Numbered from the stretch's first letter, positions 43,221-56,796 are shown. The stretch: 64,000 nucleotides of DNA from Microbacterium hominis (GCF_013282805.1 NZ_CP054038.1:372001-436000), one strand, 5' to 3'. The notes: generated by a model from the sequence alone, not told the origin. Program-made: numbers and translations.

Positions 43221-45042
43221 CCGCGGCCGACTTCGCCACATCCAATGTCCTCGCGCCGGTTCCACGACGCGACCCGCTCCTTCGCCGACTGCTACGCAAC
43301 CCCATGGGCGCGATCTCGATGTCGGTCCTTCTCGTGGTCGCCTTCCTCGCGGTGTTCGGTCCGCTGCTGGCACCGATCGACCCCAACTTCTCGGACGCTC
43401 GCAACATCCTGGGCCCTCCCAGCGGCGCCCACATCCTCGGGACGGATCCTGCCGGACGCGATGTCTGGAGTCGACTGCTCACAGGCGCCCAGCTCACGAT
43501 CGCGGCCGCCCTTTTGTGCGTGGCCGTCTCGCTCGCGATCGGCGTGCCTGCAGGGCTGCTGGCCGGCTACTACGGCGGTGTCTTCGATCGCGCGTCCGGA
43601 TGGGCGAGTGAGCTTCTGATGAGCCTGCCCGGCATGATCGTGCTGCTGGCGGTGCGCGCGGCGCTCGGACCTTCGGTGTGGATCGCGATGGGGATGCTCG
43701 GCATCCTCATCTCTCCCGCCTACTTCCGGCTCGTGCGCGCCGCCGTGCGCAACGTGCGCAACGAGCTCTATGTCGACGCCGCCCGGGTATCAGGACTGAG
43801 CGATCGTCGCATCATCGCGCGGCACATTGTCTACGTCGTCCGCGCGCCCATCATCATCCAGACCGCGATGATCCTCGGTCTTGCGATCGCCGTGCAGTCG
43901 GGACTCCAGTTCCTCGGCCTGGGAGATGCGCTCAGCATCACCTGGGGCTCGATGCTGGGCCAGGGCTTCGACGCCCTGTACCGCGCGCCCCTGCTCATCC
44001 TGTGGCCCGCGCTGGCCATCGGTGCGACGGTCGGTGCTGCGGTCCTGTTCGCCAATGCCCTACGTGACGCGCTGGAGGACACCGCCTCCGGAACCGAGGG
44101 TCGTCGGCGCCGGCGCACCCAGGCGACCTCCGCTGGTGCGGCGAACCGACCCGCTGCCACAGCCCGGGAAGAGCACAGTGAGGACCCGAGCGAGGCCACA
44201 GAGGACGTGGCCGCCGACGCCATGCTCTGTGTGTCGCAGCTCGCGATCGCCTTCGAGCAGAAGGACGGCTCGCTCAAGCGCGTCGTAGACGGTGTCTCAC
44301 TCTCGGTGCGACCAGGGGAAGTCGTCGGGCTGGTCGGCGAGTCGGGCTCGGGCAAGACCCAGACCGCGTTCGCGATTCTCGGCCTGCTCGCTCCGGAGGC
44401 CGAGATCGTCGGTGGTGCGATCGTCGTGGACGGCACGACGACGGTCACAGCGGGTCACATCGATCGGAAGCATCTGGCGCAGCTGCGTGGCCGCCGCATC
44501 TCTTACATCCCGCAGGAGCCCATGTCCAACCTCGATCCCAACTTCACGATCGGATCGCAGTTGTCGCGGCCCATGGTGAAGGTGCTCGGGATCTCACGCT
44601 CCGAGGCGAAGCGCCGCGCGCTCGAGCTTCTCGCTCGAGTCGGCATCGTCGACCCTGAGAAGACCTATGCGTCCCATCCCCACGAGATCTCGGGGGCATG
44701 GCGCAGCGCGTCCTCATCGCCGGCGCCGTCAGCTGCGAACCCGATCTCATCATCGCCGACGAGCCCACCACGGCACTGGATGTGACCGTGCAGGCCGAGG
44801 TCCTCGACCTGTTGCGTGACATGAAGGAGGAGCTGGGCGTGGGAATCCTCCTCGTGACGCACAACTTCGGCGTCGTCGCCGACCTCGCAGATCGGGTGGT
44901 CGTCATGCGGCACGGGCAGGTCGTGGAGTCCGGTGACGTGCGCAGCATCCTGAACGCGCCGAAAGAGCCGTACACACAGGCGCTGATCGGATCGATGATC
45001 CGGGGGCGCGAACCGATGACCATGCTGACGAAGGAGGACTGA
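43217..45042 (+). CDS. ABC permease-ATPase fusion (DppC-DppD), frameshifted
   Basis: Residues about 1-290 are a DppC permease (GPPSGAHILGTDPAGRDVWSRLL; YVDAARVSGLSDRRII). An Ala/Glu/Thr linker (290-330) leads into a DppD-type ATPase with Walker A GESGSGKTQT and Q-loop YIPQEPMSNLDPNF. At 44692-44696 the run GGGGG seems to lack one G. As read, the frame ends at 44785 with a nonsense tail. With one G added, HPHEIS-GG-MAQRVLIAGAV joins the frame to Walker B LIIADEPTTALD and the end at 45042, giving 608 residues. Such fusions occur in actinobacterial importers. A sequencing error is likely, since all neighbours are intact. Confidence 0.85.
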
Positions 45043-45044
45043 TC

Positions 45045-49114
<4,070 letters not shown>

Positions 49115-49118
<4 letters not shown>

Positions 49119-50509
49119 CCGCCGTGCCGCTCTCCCGCGAGACTGTCGCCCTCCGCACCGGTGCAGAAGCCGCCCCGCCGCCGGTGCGGATCATCCACCT
49201 GGGCCTGGGCCACTTCTTCCGTGCGCACCAGGCGTGGTACACCGCGCATGCCGTCGACGCCCAGGACTGGGGCATCGCCGCGTTCACCGGACGCAGCACG
49301 GCGGCCGTCGAGGTGCTGTCGCGCCAGCAGGGCCTGTTCACGGTTGTGGAGCGGGGCCCGGGCGAGGACCGCGTCGAGATCGTGGGCAGCGTCGCCGAGG
49401 CGGTGGCGGGCACGGACATCGCCCGCCTGCGCGAGCTCGCCTCCGATCCCGCGGTCGCCGTGATCACGCTCACGGTGACCGAAAGCGGCTACCGCCTCAC
49501 GCCTGCCGGGTGCCCCGATCTGGACGATGCCGATCTCACCGCAGACCTCGAGGACTTCATCTCCGGCCGCGTGGGCGCGCGGACCGTGCTCGGCAGGCTG
49601 GTGACGGCGCTGGACGCGCGCCGCCGCGCGGGTGCCGGGCCGATCGCGGTTGTCTCGTGCGACAACATCCCCGACAACGGCCGCTTCGTCTCGGGGGGCG
49701 TTGTGGATTTCGCCCGGCGTGCCGATGCCTCCCTTGCGGAATGGATCGGTGAGCACGTCTCGTTCGTGAGTACATCGGTGGACCGGATCACCCCGCACGT
49801 CCAGGGTGTGCCGGACGCGGTGATCGAGGCAGGGTGGATCGACGAATTGCCGGTGGTCACCGAGCCGTTCGCGGACTGGGTGCTCGCCGGCGACTTCCCG
49901 GCCGGCCGGCCGGCGTGGGAGACCGCGGGTGCGCGATTCGTCGACGACATCGAACCGTGGGAGAACCGGAAGCTCTGGCTGCTCAACGGCGCGCACAGCA
50001 TCCTGACCTTCGCCGGCCAGCTTCGCGGCCATGAGACGGTCGCCGACGCGACCGCGGACCCGGAGTGCCGTGCGCTCGTCGACGCGTTCTGGGCGGAAGC
50101 GGTGCAGTGCCTCCCCGCGGGGACCGAGCACACCCGATACCGAGAGCAGCTCATCGACCGGTTCTCCAACCCTCGCATCGTCCACCGTCTCGCGCAGATC
50201 GCGCCGGAGTCGTCGACCAAAGTCGAGTTCCGGTTCGCCGCCGTCGCGGAACGATCGGTCGGCGCGGGGCGGTCCGCTGCTGCCACCGCGCACGCGATCG
50301 CGGTGTGGATTGACTGGCTCCGCTCGCGGCCGGGAGCGCCCGACGCCCGAGCGGCCGAGGTCGCCGCCGCGCTCGCCGCGCCGGATCCTGTCGCGGCGCT
50401 CGTACGGATGGTCTCGCCGACCCTCGCCGACGATTCCGGCTTCCTCAGCTCCGTGCGCGCGCACCGGACGTCTCCGACGGCACTGCCGGCGCCGACGTCC
50501 GCGCGGTGA
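49115..50509 (+). CDS. uxuB: Fructuronate reductase, mannitol dehydrogenase family
   Basis: The product is 464 residues, a polyol-specific long-chain dehydrogenase. The N-terminal NAD domain contains IIHLGLGHFFRAHQAWYT. The catalytic Lys-Asn-His motif K-x4-N-x2-H is KLWLLNGAH (near 288). SCDNIPDNG and FVSTSVDRITP are family phrases. By position between UxaC and mannonate dehydratase it should reduce fructuronate to mannonate; the family also has mannitol and altronate enzymes. GTG 49115 overlaps the previous stop. Confidence 0.92.
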
Positions 50510-50548
50510 ACCGCACGCCTTCATCCGTTTCGCTCAAAGGAGAATCTC

Positions 50549-51787
50549 ATGATCATCGACAAGGCCGAGGTGATCGTCACCAGCCCCGACCGTAACTTCG
50601 TGACCCTCAAGCTCACGACCGCCGACGGGCTCACGGGCCTCGGTGACGCGACCCTGAACGGCCGGGAGCTCGCCGTCGTCGCGTACCTCACCGAGCACGT
50701 CGTGCCGCTGCTGATCGGCAGCGACGCGTCGAGGATCGAGGACACGTGGCAGTTCCTGTACCGGTCGGCGTACTGGCGGCGCGGGCCGGTGACGATGGCT
50801 GCGATCGCGGCGGTCGACATGGCGCTGTGGGACATCAAGGGCAAGGCCGCCGGGATGCCGGTGTACCAGCTGCTGGGCGGCGCGTCCCGCTCCGGGCTGC
50901 TCGCCTACGGGCACGCGTCGGGCAAGGAGCTGCCCGAGCTGTTCGACAGCGTGCGTTCGCACCTCGAGCAGGGCTACCGCGCGATCCGCATCCAGACCGG
51001 CGTGCCCGGCCTGAAAGCGATCTACGGCATCGCGTCGCAGTCCTCCGACACCGGCGGGGGAGAGGCCCGTTACGACCATGAGCCGGCCCGCCGCGGCGCG
51101 AAGCCGGTGCAGGAGGACTGGGACACCCGCGCCTACCTGAACCACCTGCCGGGTGTGTTCGAGGCGGTCCGCAACGAGTTCGGTCCCGACATCCCGCTCC
51201 TCCACGACGGCCACCACCGGATGACCCCCATCCAGGCGGCGAAGCTCGGCAAGTCCCTGGAGCCGTATGACCTGTTCTGGCTCGAGGACTGCACGCCGGC
51301 CGAGAACGCCGAGGCGCTGCGGCTGGTGCGTCAGCACACCACGACGCCGCTGGCGATCGGCGAGATCTTCAACACGGTGTGGGACTTCAAGGACATCATC
51401 CGCGACCAGCTCATTGACTACGTCCGCGGCGCCGCCACCCACATGGGCGGCATCAGCCCGCTGAAGAAGACCCTCGAATACGCCGCGATGTACCAGATCA
51501 AGTCCGGCATGCACGGCCCCACCGACATCTCGCCGGTCGGGATGGCCGCGGCGATGCACCTGGGCCTCAGCATCCACAACTTCGGCATCCAGGAGTACAT
51601 GAAGCACGGCGCGAAGACCGATCAGGTGTTCGAGCAGTCGTTCACCTGGTCCGGTGGTCTGCTGCACCCGGGCGACGGGCCGGGGCTGGGCGTGGAGCTG
51701 AACCTCGATGAGGCGGGGAAGTATCCGTACGAGCAGGCCTACCTGCCGTACAACCGCCTCGCCGACGGCACGGTGCATGATTGGTGA
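50549..51787 (+). CDS. manD: D-mannonate dehydratase, enolase superfamily
   Basis: The product is 412 residues, ManD/RspA-type. It dehydrates mannonate to 2-keto-3-deoxygluconate with Mg. Metal ligands are Asp in LLHDGHHR (near 212), Glu in FWLEDC and Glu in AIGEIFNT. The mobile loop with Tyr ([15 protein letters not shown]) and [19 protein letters not shown] match the characterised high-activity ManD group. AAAGGAG precedes ATG 50549. It replaces the unrelated UxuA in this pathway. Confidence 0.94.
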   Translation: MIIDKAEVIVTSPDRNFVTLKLTTADGLTGLGDATLNGRELAVVAYLTEHVVPLLIGSDASRIEDTWQFLYRSAYWRRGPVTMAAIAAVDMALWDIKGKAAGMPVYQLLGGASRSGLLAYGHASGKELPELFDSVRSHLEQGYRAIRIQTGVPGLKAIYGIASQSSDTGGGEARYDHEPARRGAKPVQEDWDTRAYLNHLPGVFEAVRNEFGPDIPLLHDGHHRMTPIQAAKLGKSLEPYDLFWLEDCTPAENAEALRLVRQHTTTPLAIGEIFNTVWDFKDIIRDQLIDYVRGAATHMGGISPLKKTLEYAAMYQIKSGMHGPTDISPVGMAAAMHLGLSIHNFGIQEYMKHGAKTDQVFEQSFTWSGGLLHPGDGPGLGVELNLDEAGKYPYEQAYLPYNRLADGTVHDW

Positions 51788-51788
51788 G

Positions 51789-52310
51789 ATGACCACACCA
51801 ACGCCCGCCGCGCCCGTCGTCGTGGTGATGGGTGTGTCGGCGGTGGGCAAGTCCACGGTAGCGGGACTGCTGGCGGACCGGCTCGGTGTCGACTGCACCG
51901 ACGCGGACGACCTGCATCCGGCGGCGAACGTTGCCAAGATGTCCGCGGGGATCGCATTGGACGACCATGACCGCTTACCGTGGCTAGACGCCGTGGGCGC
52001 ACGACTCGCACAGAGCGGGGCCGAGGGGGGAGTGGCGCTGGCGTGTTCGGCGCTCAAGCGTGCGTATCGCGACCGGCTTCGGGATGCCTGCCCGCAGGTG
52101 GTGTTCGTGCATCTCACCGGCTCGCGCGAGTTGCTCGCGGCGCGTGCCGCGGCGCGCGTGGCCCATTTCATGCCCCCGGCTCTGCTGGACTCCCAGCTCG
52201 CCGCGCTCGAGCCGCTGGAGGACGACGAGCGCGGAACCGTGGTCGATGTCGCCGGTGATCCGAGTTCGATCGCCACCCGTGCCGAGGAGTGGGTGAGGGC
52301 ACATGGTTGA
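51789..52310 (+). CDS. gntK: Gluconokinase-type P-loop kinase
   Basis: The product is 173 residues, GntK/thermoresistant gluconokinase family. The P-loop reads GVSAVGKST (usually GVSGSGKST). DADDLHPAANVAKMSAGIALDDHDRLPWL is the substrate segment, then ACSALKRAYRDRLR and HFMPPALLDSQLAALEPLE. In this operon the pathway needs a kinase for 2-keto-3-deoxygluconate; gluconate is the family's usual substrate, so either is possible. It overlaps the regulator start by 8 bases. Confidence 0.9.
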   Translation: MTTPTPAAPVVVVMGVSAVGKSTVAGLLADRLGVDCTDADDLHPAANVAKMSAGIALDDHDRLPWLDAVGARLAQSGAEGGVALACSALKRAYRDRLRDACPQVVFVHLTGSRELLAARAAARVAHFMPPALLDSQLAALEPLEDDERGTVVDVAGDPSSIATRAEEWVRAHG

Positions 52311-53373
52311 CCAGACGAAGCCGTGGGACCCAGAGAGCGACGCGATCCCGACCGCGGTCGCGGAGCGGATCGGGCGCCGCGGAGGAACGGCGACGATCTA
52401 CGACATCGCGGAACTGGCAGGAGTCAGCCCTTCGACGGTGTCGCGGGCACTATCCACTCCCGGTCGGATCAGTCAGAAGACCGAGGCAAAGATCCGCGCG
52501 GCGGCCACGAGGCTCGACTTCCGTGTCAATCCGATGGCCCGAGGTCTGCACTCCGGACGGAGCCACACGATCGCGCTGGTGGTCGCGGACATCACCAACC
52601 CCGTGGTGTTCGGCATCGTGCGCGGCGCGGAGCAGGCAGCCAGCGCCGCCGGTTACACCCTCGTCATCGCCGAATCGCAGGAGTCCGGTCCCACCGAGGC
52701 GGAGGCGGTCGCTCGCCTGATCCCGAGCGTCGACGGAATCGTGCTCGCGACCACGCGTCTCGCCGATGAACGGATTTCTGAGATCGCCGCGCGCAAGCCG
52801 GTCGTGCTGATAAACCGCTTCGTCGACGGGGTTCCCAGCGTGCTCCCCGATGTCGAGCAGGGTGTGTCGCAGGTCATCGATCATCTGGCCGAACTCGGGC
52901 ATGGATCGATCGTGTACGTCGCCGGTCCCGACACGTCGTGGATCAGCGGTCGACGCTGGGAGACGATTCTGCAGGCCGCCGAAGAGCGACAGATCGCCGC
53001 CGTCGAGATCGGACCCACCCCGCCGACGATCCCCGGCGGGCGCGACGTTGTCCGGCGTGTGCTCGCAGCTCGTCCGACCGCGGTGGTCGCGTTCAACGAC
53101 CTGATCGCCATCGGCATCATGCAGGCCGCGGCCGACCGCGGAATCCGCATCCCTGATGACCTGAGCGTCATCGGCTTCGACGACATCCTCGGCAGCGAAC
53201 TGATCGTGCCCGCGCTCACCACGGTCCGCAGTCAATTGCCGGCAGCAGGCGCACGTGCGGTGGCCAGCATTCTTCGTCGGGTCGAGGCGACGGCCGAGCC
53301 GCCGGACGCTGACCTGCCATTGCTTGAGACTACCCTCATCGTCCGTGGGTCGACGGGACGCACTCGGCCCTGA
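52303..53373 (+). CDS. LacI-family regulator of glucuronide operon
   Basis: The product is 356 residues. An N-terminal extension of about 30 residues precedes the helix-turn-helix TIYDIAELAGVSPSTVSRALSTPGRIS. The effector domain has IALVVADITNPVVFGIVRGAE, DGIVLATTRLADE, FNDLIAIGIMQAA and VIGFDDILGSELIVPALTTVRS. Its stop is the last coding event of the operon. The operator CAATCGGTTG beside the transporter promoter fits this family. Confidence 0.92.
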   Translation: MVDQTKPWDPESDAIPTAVAERIGRRGGTATIYDIAELAGVSPSTVSRALSTPGRISQKTEAKIRAAATRLDFRVNPMARGLHSGRSHTIALVVADITNPVVFGIVRGAEQAASAAGYTLVIAESQESGPTEAEAVARLIPSVDGIVLATTRLADERISEIAARKPVVLINRFVDGVPSVLPDVEQGVSQVIDHLAELGHGSIVYVAGPDTSWISGRRWETILQAAEERQIAAVEIGPTPPTIPGGRDVVRRVLAARPTAVVAFNDLIAIGIMQAAADRGIRIPDDLSVIGFDDILGSELIVPALTTVRSQLPAAGARAVASILRRVEATAEPPDADLPLLETTLIVRGSTGRTRP

Positions 53374-53545
53374 CCCCGGTATGGCCAACAGTGGTTCGAA
53401 AAACGACGCTTGAACGATGGAGGTGACGTCCGCGGGCGCCTGCTCCGCTACGGTTCAATGCCCGTAGGCGCGTGCGTCTCGTTTGCGTCACCTGTATGCC
53501 CGCGAATGCCCATGACTCTCCGCAACCGGCACCGCGAACGCAGTC

Positions 53546-53776
53546 GTGCCTGCGCAACTGCCGCGTCAACTCGAGATCGTCGGCGAGGCGCTCAACAACC
53601 TTCGACGGGTGGACGCTGCGACCGCCGCTTCTATCCCTGAGATCCAGCGCATCGTCGGGCTGTGCAACGTTCTCGCTCACGGGTACGCGGTCGTCGATGA
53701 CAACGTGGTGTGGGCGGCCGCGACCAGCCGCGTGCCCGAGCTCAGCGACCTTGTCGACAGGCTGCTCGCTGAGTAA
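53546..53776 (+). pseudogene. HepT-like (DUF86) fragment
   Basis: 76 residues match the C-terminal two thirds of HepT/MNT-system proteins: LEIVGEALNNLRRVDAA, IPEIQRIVGLCNVLAHGYAVVDDNVVW, then PELSDLVDRLL. The catalytic R-x4-6-H motif normally starts R-N; here Cys replaces the Arg (LCNVLAHGY). The N-terminal helix is missing and no MNT antitoxin is adjacent. I see nothing else in 53374-53545. Confidence 0.6.
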
Positions 53777-53892
53777 ACCGTGAGCAAGATCGTCGCGAAT
53801 CTCCGTCAACCGGGCACATCGACGAAAGGTCGACTCCCGCGGAAGATCAACGAAGAACGGGACCGGAACAGCGAGGAAATGTGATCTGTGAT

Positions 53893-53918
53893 GGGTTCAA
53901 ATCCCACCGTCACCGCCA
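53893..53918 (+). repeat. attR-type site (tRNA-Ser end, exact copy)
   Basis: 26 bases are identical to 24329-24354, with one extra matching T upstream (53892). It ends island 2. Confidence 0.9.
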
Positions 53919-53924
53919 GTTTTC

Positions 53925-53966
53925 GAAGCCCCGAGATCGTTGAAAAATCAACGATCTCGGGGCTTC
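53925..53966 (+). terminator. Rho-independent terminator after attR
   Basis: A perfect 19-bp stem (53925-53943 with 53948-53966) with loop AAAA, followed by TTCTTTG. It may be the original tRNA-Ser terminator displaced by the insertions. Confidence 0.85.
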
Positions 53967-53988
53967 TTCTTTGCCTTGACGGGCCAAA

Positions 53989-54031
53989 CGTGAACAGAAA
54001 CGTGAACAAACGCGTTCACGGATTGTTCACG
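53989..54031. repeat. CGTGAACA palindromic cluster past attR
   Basis: Two CGTGAAC(A) copies face two inverted copies (GTTCACGG, TGTTCACGG), forming an imperfect palindrome. The stretch TTTGCCT-n-GGGCCA before it resembles the sequence after the tRNA terminator at 24404-24425. Confidence 0.55.
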
Positions 54032-54248
54032 GCGGGCGCCGATCTGGCGGCGCCGAGGCACGATCCGAGGGTCGCGAAGCCCGGAAACATGCGGAACCCG
54101 TGGCGGCGGACGGTCGAACCTACGGTGGGAATCTCGCCCATCGTCGGCGGCGCCGACAGCGGCCCATTCAGTCGGGTGCCCGACACCCCGGGGTGACTCA
54201 GCCCAACGGTGGAGTTGATCAATGCGGAAGCGGCCCCGCCCATCGGCC

Positions 54249-54382
54249 CTGCCCATCGGCGCCGCCCCGGACGAACGGACCATTGGCCGGCTCGCGATTC
54301 TCAACGGCAGCCGCTCTAAGGCCGTGTCGACCATGGCCGGGACCTGGAGTTGTGGATCCCGAAGCTGCGGACCGGGTCTTTC
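54249..54382 (+). pseudogene. IS256 transposase N-terminal fragment
   Basis: The frame reads LPIGAAPDERTIGRLAI, then LNGSRSKAVSTMAG. After one missing G near 54339 it continues DLELWIPKLRTGSF, the classic IS256 N-terminal core. No start, catalytic residues or remainder follow. The rest of 54032-54471 shows no gene I can support. Confidence 0.7.
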
Positions 54383-54471
54383 TGCTGCTCGTCGTATGAG
54401 TCATCGCGTTACAACGGCAGGTGTAGCGCACAGCTTGCGCCGCATTGGATCTTCGCCGGCCGGAGGTGTGG

Positions 54472-55449
54472 TCAGGCGTCGGTCGACAGGCGCACAGATG
54501 CGGCCACCGCATCCGCAGCAGTGCGGGACGGCTGGGCGCCGACGCCGCCGGGCCCGCGTGTCGAGGCGGTGCCGCACGCGACACCGAGGGCGAGGCAGTT
54601 CTCCACCGTGCCACCGGTGAGGCGGGCAGCTATGAACCCCGCAGCCAGCGAATCACCCGCACCCACGGTGTCGACGAGCTCGCCCGGCGCGTCGGGGGTT
54701 GCCGCGCTTATCCGTCGTGAGGCGCCGCGCTCGCGCCACATTGCGGACGCGCCGTCAGCGCCGAGCTTACAGACGACGATCGCGCCCTTAGGCATGCGGT
54801 CCAGAACCGACTCGACGGCGTCGTCGATATCGTCGGCGCCGGTGATGCCTCGAAGCTCCTGCTCGTTTCCGAAGAACACGTCGCAGTGCGCCAGCACATC
54901 GAGGATTCCGTTGTCCCAGCGCTCTGTCGGGTCGAAGTTGCCGTCGAGGGAAGTCGAGAGTCCCGCCTTGCGCGCGCGCTCGTACAGGGCCGCCGCGTCC
55001 GGCCACAGAGATTCCTGCAGGAAGTAGCTGCCGCAATGAAGGTGGGCGGCGCCGTGGATGACCGAGTCGGTCACGTCTGACGCTCGAGTGCGGCCGATCG
55101 ACCCCATCGCGGTGAGGATCGCCCTGTCGCCGTCGGGGCGGGTCAGGTGTGTCGATGAGCCCGTGGGTGTGGACGGGTCGATGCGCACACTTGACACATC
55201 GACCCCGCGCGCGCGCAGTTCGCGGTCGATGTAAGAACCGAACTCATCGTCGCCCCTTACCCCGACCATCGTGGTGGGCACGTTCAGCGCGGCCGCCCCG
55301 CACGCGGTGATGGCAGACGAGCTCCCCATCGTGAGTGTCGTGAAGGGCACGATCTGCTCGTGCTGCCCGAATCGGATGGGCTGGTCGGAAAGACCGACGA
55401 CGAGGTCGACGCACAGCTCGCCCACGACGGCGAGTCCTCGTGGGTTCAT
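54472..55449 (-). CDS. PfkB-family sugar kinase
   Basis: The product is 325 residues. The N terminus is AVVGELCVDLVVGL, the substrate segment TLTMGSSSAITACGAAALNVPTTMVGVRGDDEFG is of the 2-keto-3-deoxygluconate/tagatose-6-phosphate kinase style, and the catalytic signature LVDTVGAGDSLAAGF is near 265. The substrate cannot be set from sequence; with a SIS isomerase and a class II aldolase nearby, a ketose 6-phosphate is likely. ATG 55449 overlaps the upstream stop (ATGA), so it is the last gene of a three-gene reverse unit. Confidence 0.88.
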   Translation of the reverse strand: MNPRGLAVVGELCVDLVVGLSDQPIRFGQHEQIVPFTTLTMGSSSAITACGAAALNVPTTMVGVRGDDEFGSYIDRELRARGVDVSSVRIDPSTPTGSSTHLTRPDGDRAILTAMGSIGRTRASDVTDSVIHGAAHLHCGSYFLQESLWPDAAALYERARKAGLSTSLDGNFDPTERWDNGILDVLAHCDVFFGNEQELRGITGADDIDDAVESVLDRMPKGAIVVCKLGADGASAMWRERGASRRISAATPDAPGELVDTVGAGDSLAAGFIAARLTGGTVENCLALGVACGTASTRGPGGVGAQPSRTAADAVAASVRLSTDA

Positions 55450-55778
55450 TCCGGCAGCGGCGTCAGCCATTGTGTCCACACACCTTCGCAGTCGATGCGG
55501 TTCTCGTCCGTCCATGCCCGCACCGCGGACTCTGCGGCGGTACGCGCCGCGTCCATCTTCTCGCGACCGCGATTGGAGCCGTGAATGCTCACGATCGGCC
55601 AGAACGACACGGATGCCGCGGCATCCGCCCCGCTCACCGCACTCGCGCCCGACGGCACGAACGTCGCGATGACATCGCCCGTCCCGAGCGAGAGCGCCTC
55701 GGCGACCGCCTCGGCGACCGACAGCACCAGCCGATCGACCCCAGGATGGGGTGCGGCGGTGACGGTGACGACGGGCAT
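55446..55778 (-). CDS. Tautomerase-like protein
   Basis: The product is 110 residues, beginning MPVVTVTAAP, so removal of Met would expose Pro-1, the catalytic base of the tautomerase (4-OT/MIF) superfamily. The pattern strand, long helix (VDRLVLSVAEAVAEALSL), strand (VIATFVPSG), strand, helix fits one or two beta-alpha-beta units. No firm family match; Pro-1 alone is weak evidence. It lies between the SIS and PfkB genes with overlaps at both ends (1 and 4 bases), so it belongs to the same pathway. Confidence 0.55.
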   Translation of the reverse strand: MPVVTVTAAPHPGVDRLVLSVAEAVAEALSLGTGDVIATFVPSGASAVSGADAAASVSFWPIVSIHGSNRGREKMDAARTAAESAVRAWTDENRIDCEGVWTQWLTPLPE

Positions 55779-56683
55779 CAGTTGGTCGCCAGCACCGAAC
55801 GGTTGAGGAACGGCGGTGTGTCGGGGTTGCGGCCGGCCGCGCGGGCCATCGCCAGCGCGAGCCGATGGGCGATCACGAGATTCGCCTGCGGATCGAGATC
55901 GTTGGAGTACACGTCTGCGCCGGTGCTGCGTACGTCAGCGGCGACGACCTCGGGCATATCTCCGAGGAACCACACGAGCGACCCGGGTCCGGCGCACGAG
56001 ATAGGTCCGTGCTGGTATTCCCATACCGGGTAGGCCTCGGTCCACGCGCCCGCCGACTCGCGCAGCTTCAGGGCTGCCTCATGGGCGAGTCCGACGCCGA
56101 AGCGGTGGCCGAGGAAGACGACCTGCTTCACCGTCGCCGGGTCGGTCGGCAGCGGCAGTTCGAGCGCAGTGCGCGCGTCGTCGACGAGAGTGTCGGGGAC
56201 GCGCCCGATCGAGGCGCGGAGCGTGGCGAGGACGGTGGTGGCGAATCGCGTCTGGACGATCGAGGTCTCGTCGGCGAACCCGAGGTGGACGACACGGTCG
56301 CACAGCGTGCCGAGCGGCGTGTCGAGGTCACCGAGGATTGCGGTGATGCGGTGGGTGTCGCGGTAGCGCTCGACGAGGTCGATGACGTCGGCGGTGGTGC
56401 CCGAACGCGAGATCACGACGATGTGCTCATCGTCATCGATCCAGGTGAGTTCTGTCGGGATCGCGGCGCGGGTTCGGCCGATGCCGGCATCGTTGCGCAG
56501 GTAGGCGTAGGAATCGCCGATGTAGTAGGAGGTTCCGCATCCGATCAGAATCACCTTTTCGCCGGCGCGGGGAAGAAGTCCGATCTCCTCAGCGGGGAGT
56601 GAGATCGCCTGTGCCCAGATGTCCGGCTGGCTGGTGAGCTCGCGCTCGGTCACGACGCCCAATGCGGTGGCGTGCTCGTTCAT
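55778..56683 (-). CDS. Double-SIS sugar isomerase/deaminase, AgaS-like
   Basis: The product is 301 residues with two SIS domains. The first has VILIGCGTSYYIGDSYAYL and VVISRSGTTADVIDLVERYR. The second has HEAALKLRESAGAWTEAYPVWEYQHGP, the GlmS-type active-site phrase with Glu and His. There is no glutaminase domain, so it resembles AgaS or NagB-II enzymes that isomerise and deaminate amino-sugar phosphates. AGGAGG stands ahead of ATG 56683. It is first in the reverse arm of a divergent locus. Confidence 0.87.
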   Translation of the reverse strand: MNEHATALGVVTERELTSQPDIWAQAISLPAEEIGLLPRAGEKVILIGCGTSYYIGDSYAYLRNDAGIGRTRAAIPTELTWIDDDEHIVVISRSGTTADVIDLVERYRDTHRITAILGDLDTPLGTLCDRVVHLGFADETSIVQTRFATTVLATLRASIGRVPDTLVDDARTALELPLPTDPATVKQVVFLGHRFGVGLAHEAALKLRESAGAWTEAYPVWEYQHGPISCAGPGSLVWFLGDMPEVVAADVRSTGADVYSNDLDPQANLVIAHRLALAMARAAGRNPDTPPFLNRSVLATN

Positions 56684-56734
56684 TCGTTTCCTCCTGTCGC
56701 TGCCTCGACGGTGAAGCCGTGAGTGAGTAAGCAG

Positions 56735-56765
56735 AGTCAATCACAAATGAGCACGAATTGAAAGT
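56735..56765. promoter_or_regulatory. Possible DeoR/AgaR-type operator
   Basis: The reverse strand reads CTTTCAATTCGTG then CTCATTTGTGATTGA, spaced TTTC/TTCG/TTTG elements like those bound by AgaR/GlpR-type regulators. It lies between the divergent arms, just ahead of the forward promoter. Confidence 0.4.
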
Positions 56766-56767
56766 TC

Positions 56768-56796
56768 TTGACTATTTGATGATCATTGGTGATACT
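56768..56796 (+). promoter_or_regulatory. Strong sigma70-type promoter
   Basis: TTGACT (56768-56773), 17 bases, GATACT (56791-56796) with TG before it, 65 bases ahead of the binding-protein start. Confidence 0.7.

Noticed and set aside
53546..53776. Active HepT toxin
   Set aside because: The N-terminal helix is missing, the catalytic Arg is Cys and no antitoxin gene is adjacent.
54016..54334. Reverse-strand open frames past the right att
   Set aside because: They cover the CGTGAACA cluster and the IS256 fragment, lack a ribosome site and have no recognisable motif.
55778..56683. Fructoselysine deglycase FrlB of an frl-type operon
   Set aside because: The operon layout (SIS, family-1 importer, PfkB) is similar, but the second SIS domain has the GlmS/AgaS phrase with EAALKLRE and YQHGP, and an aldolase and DeoR regulator are present. 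An Aga-like role fits better, though not proven.
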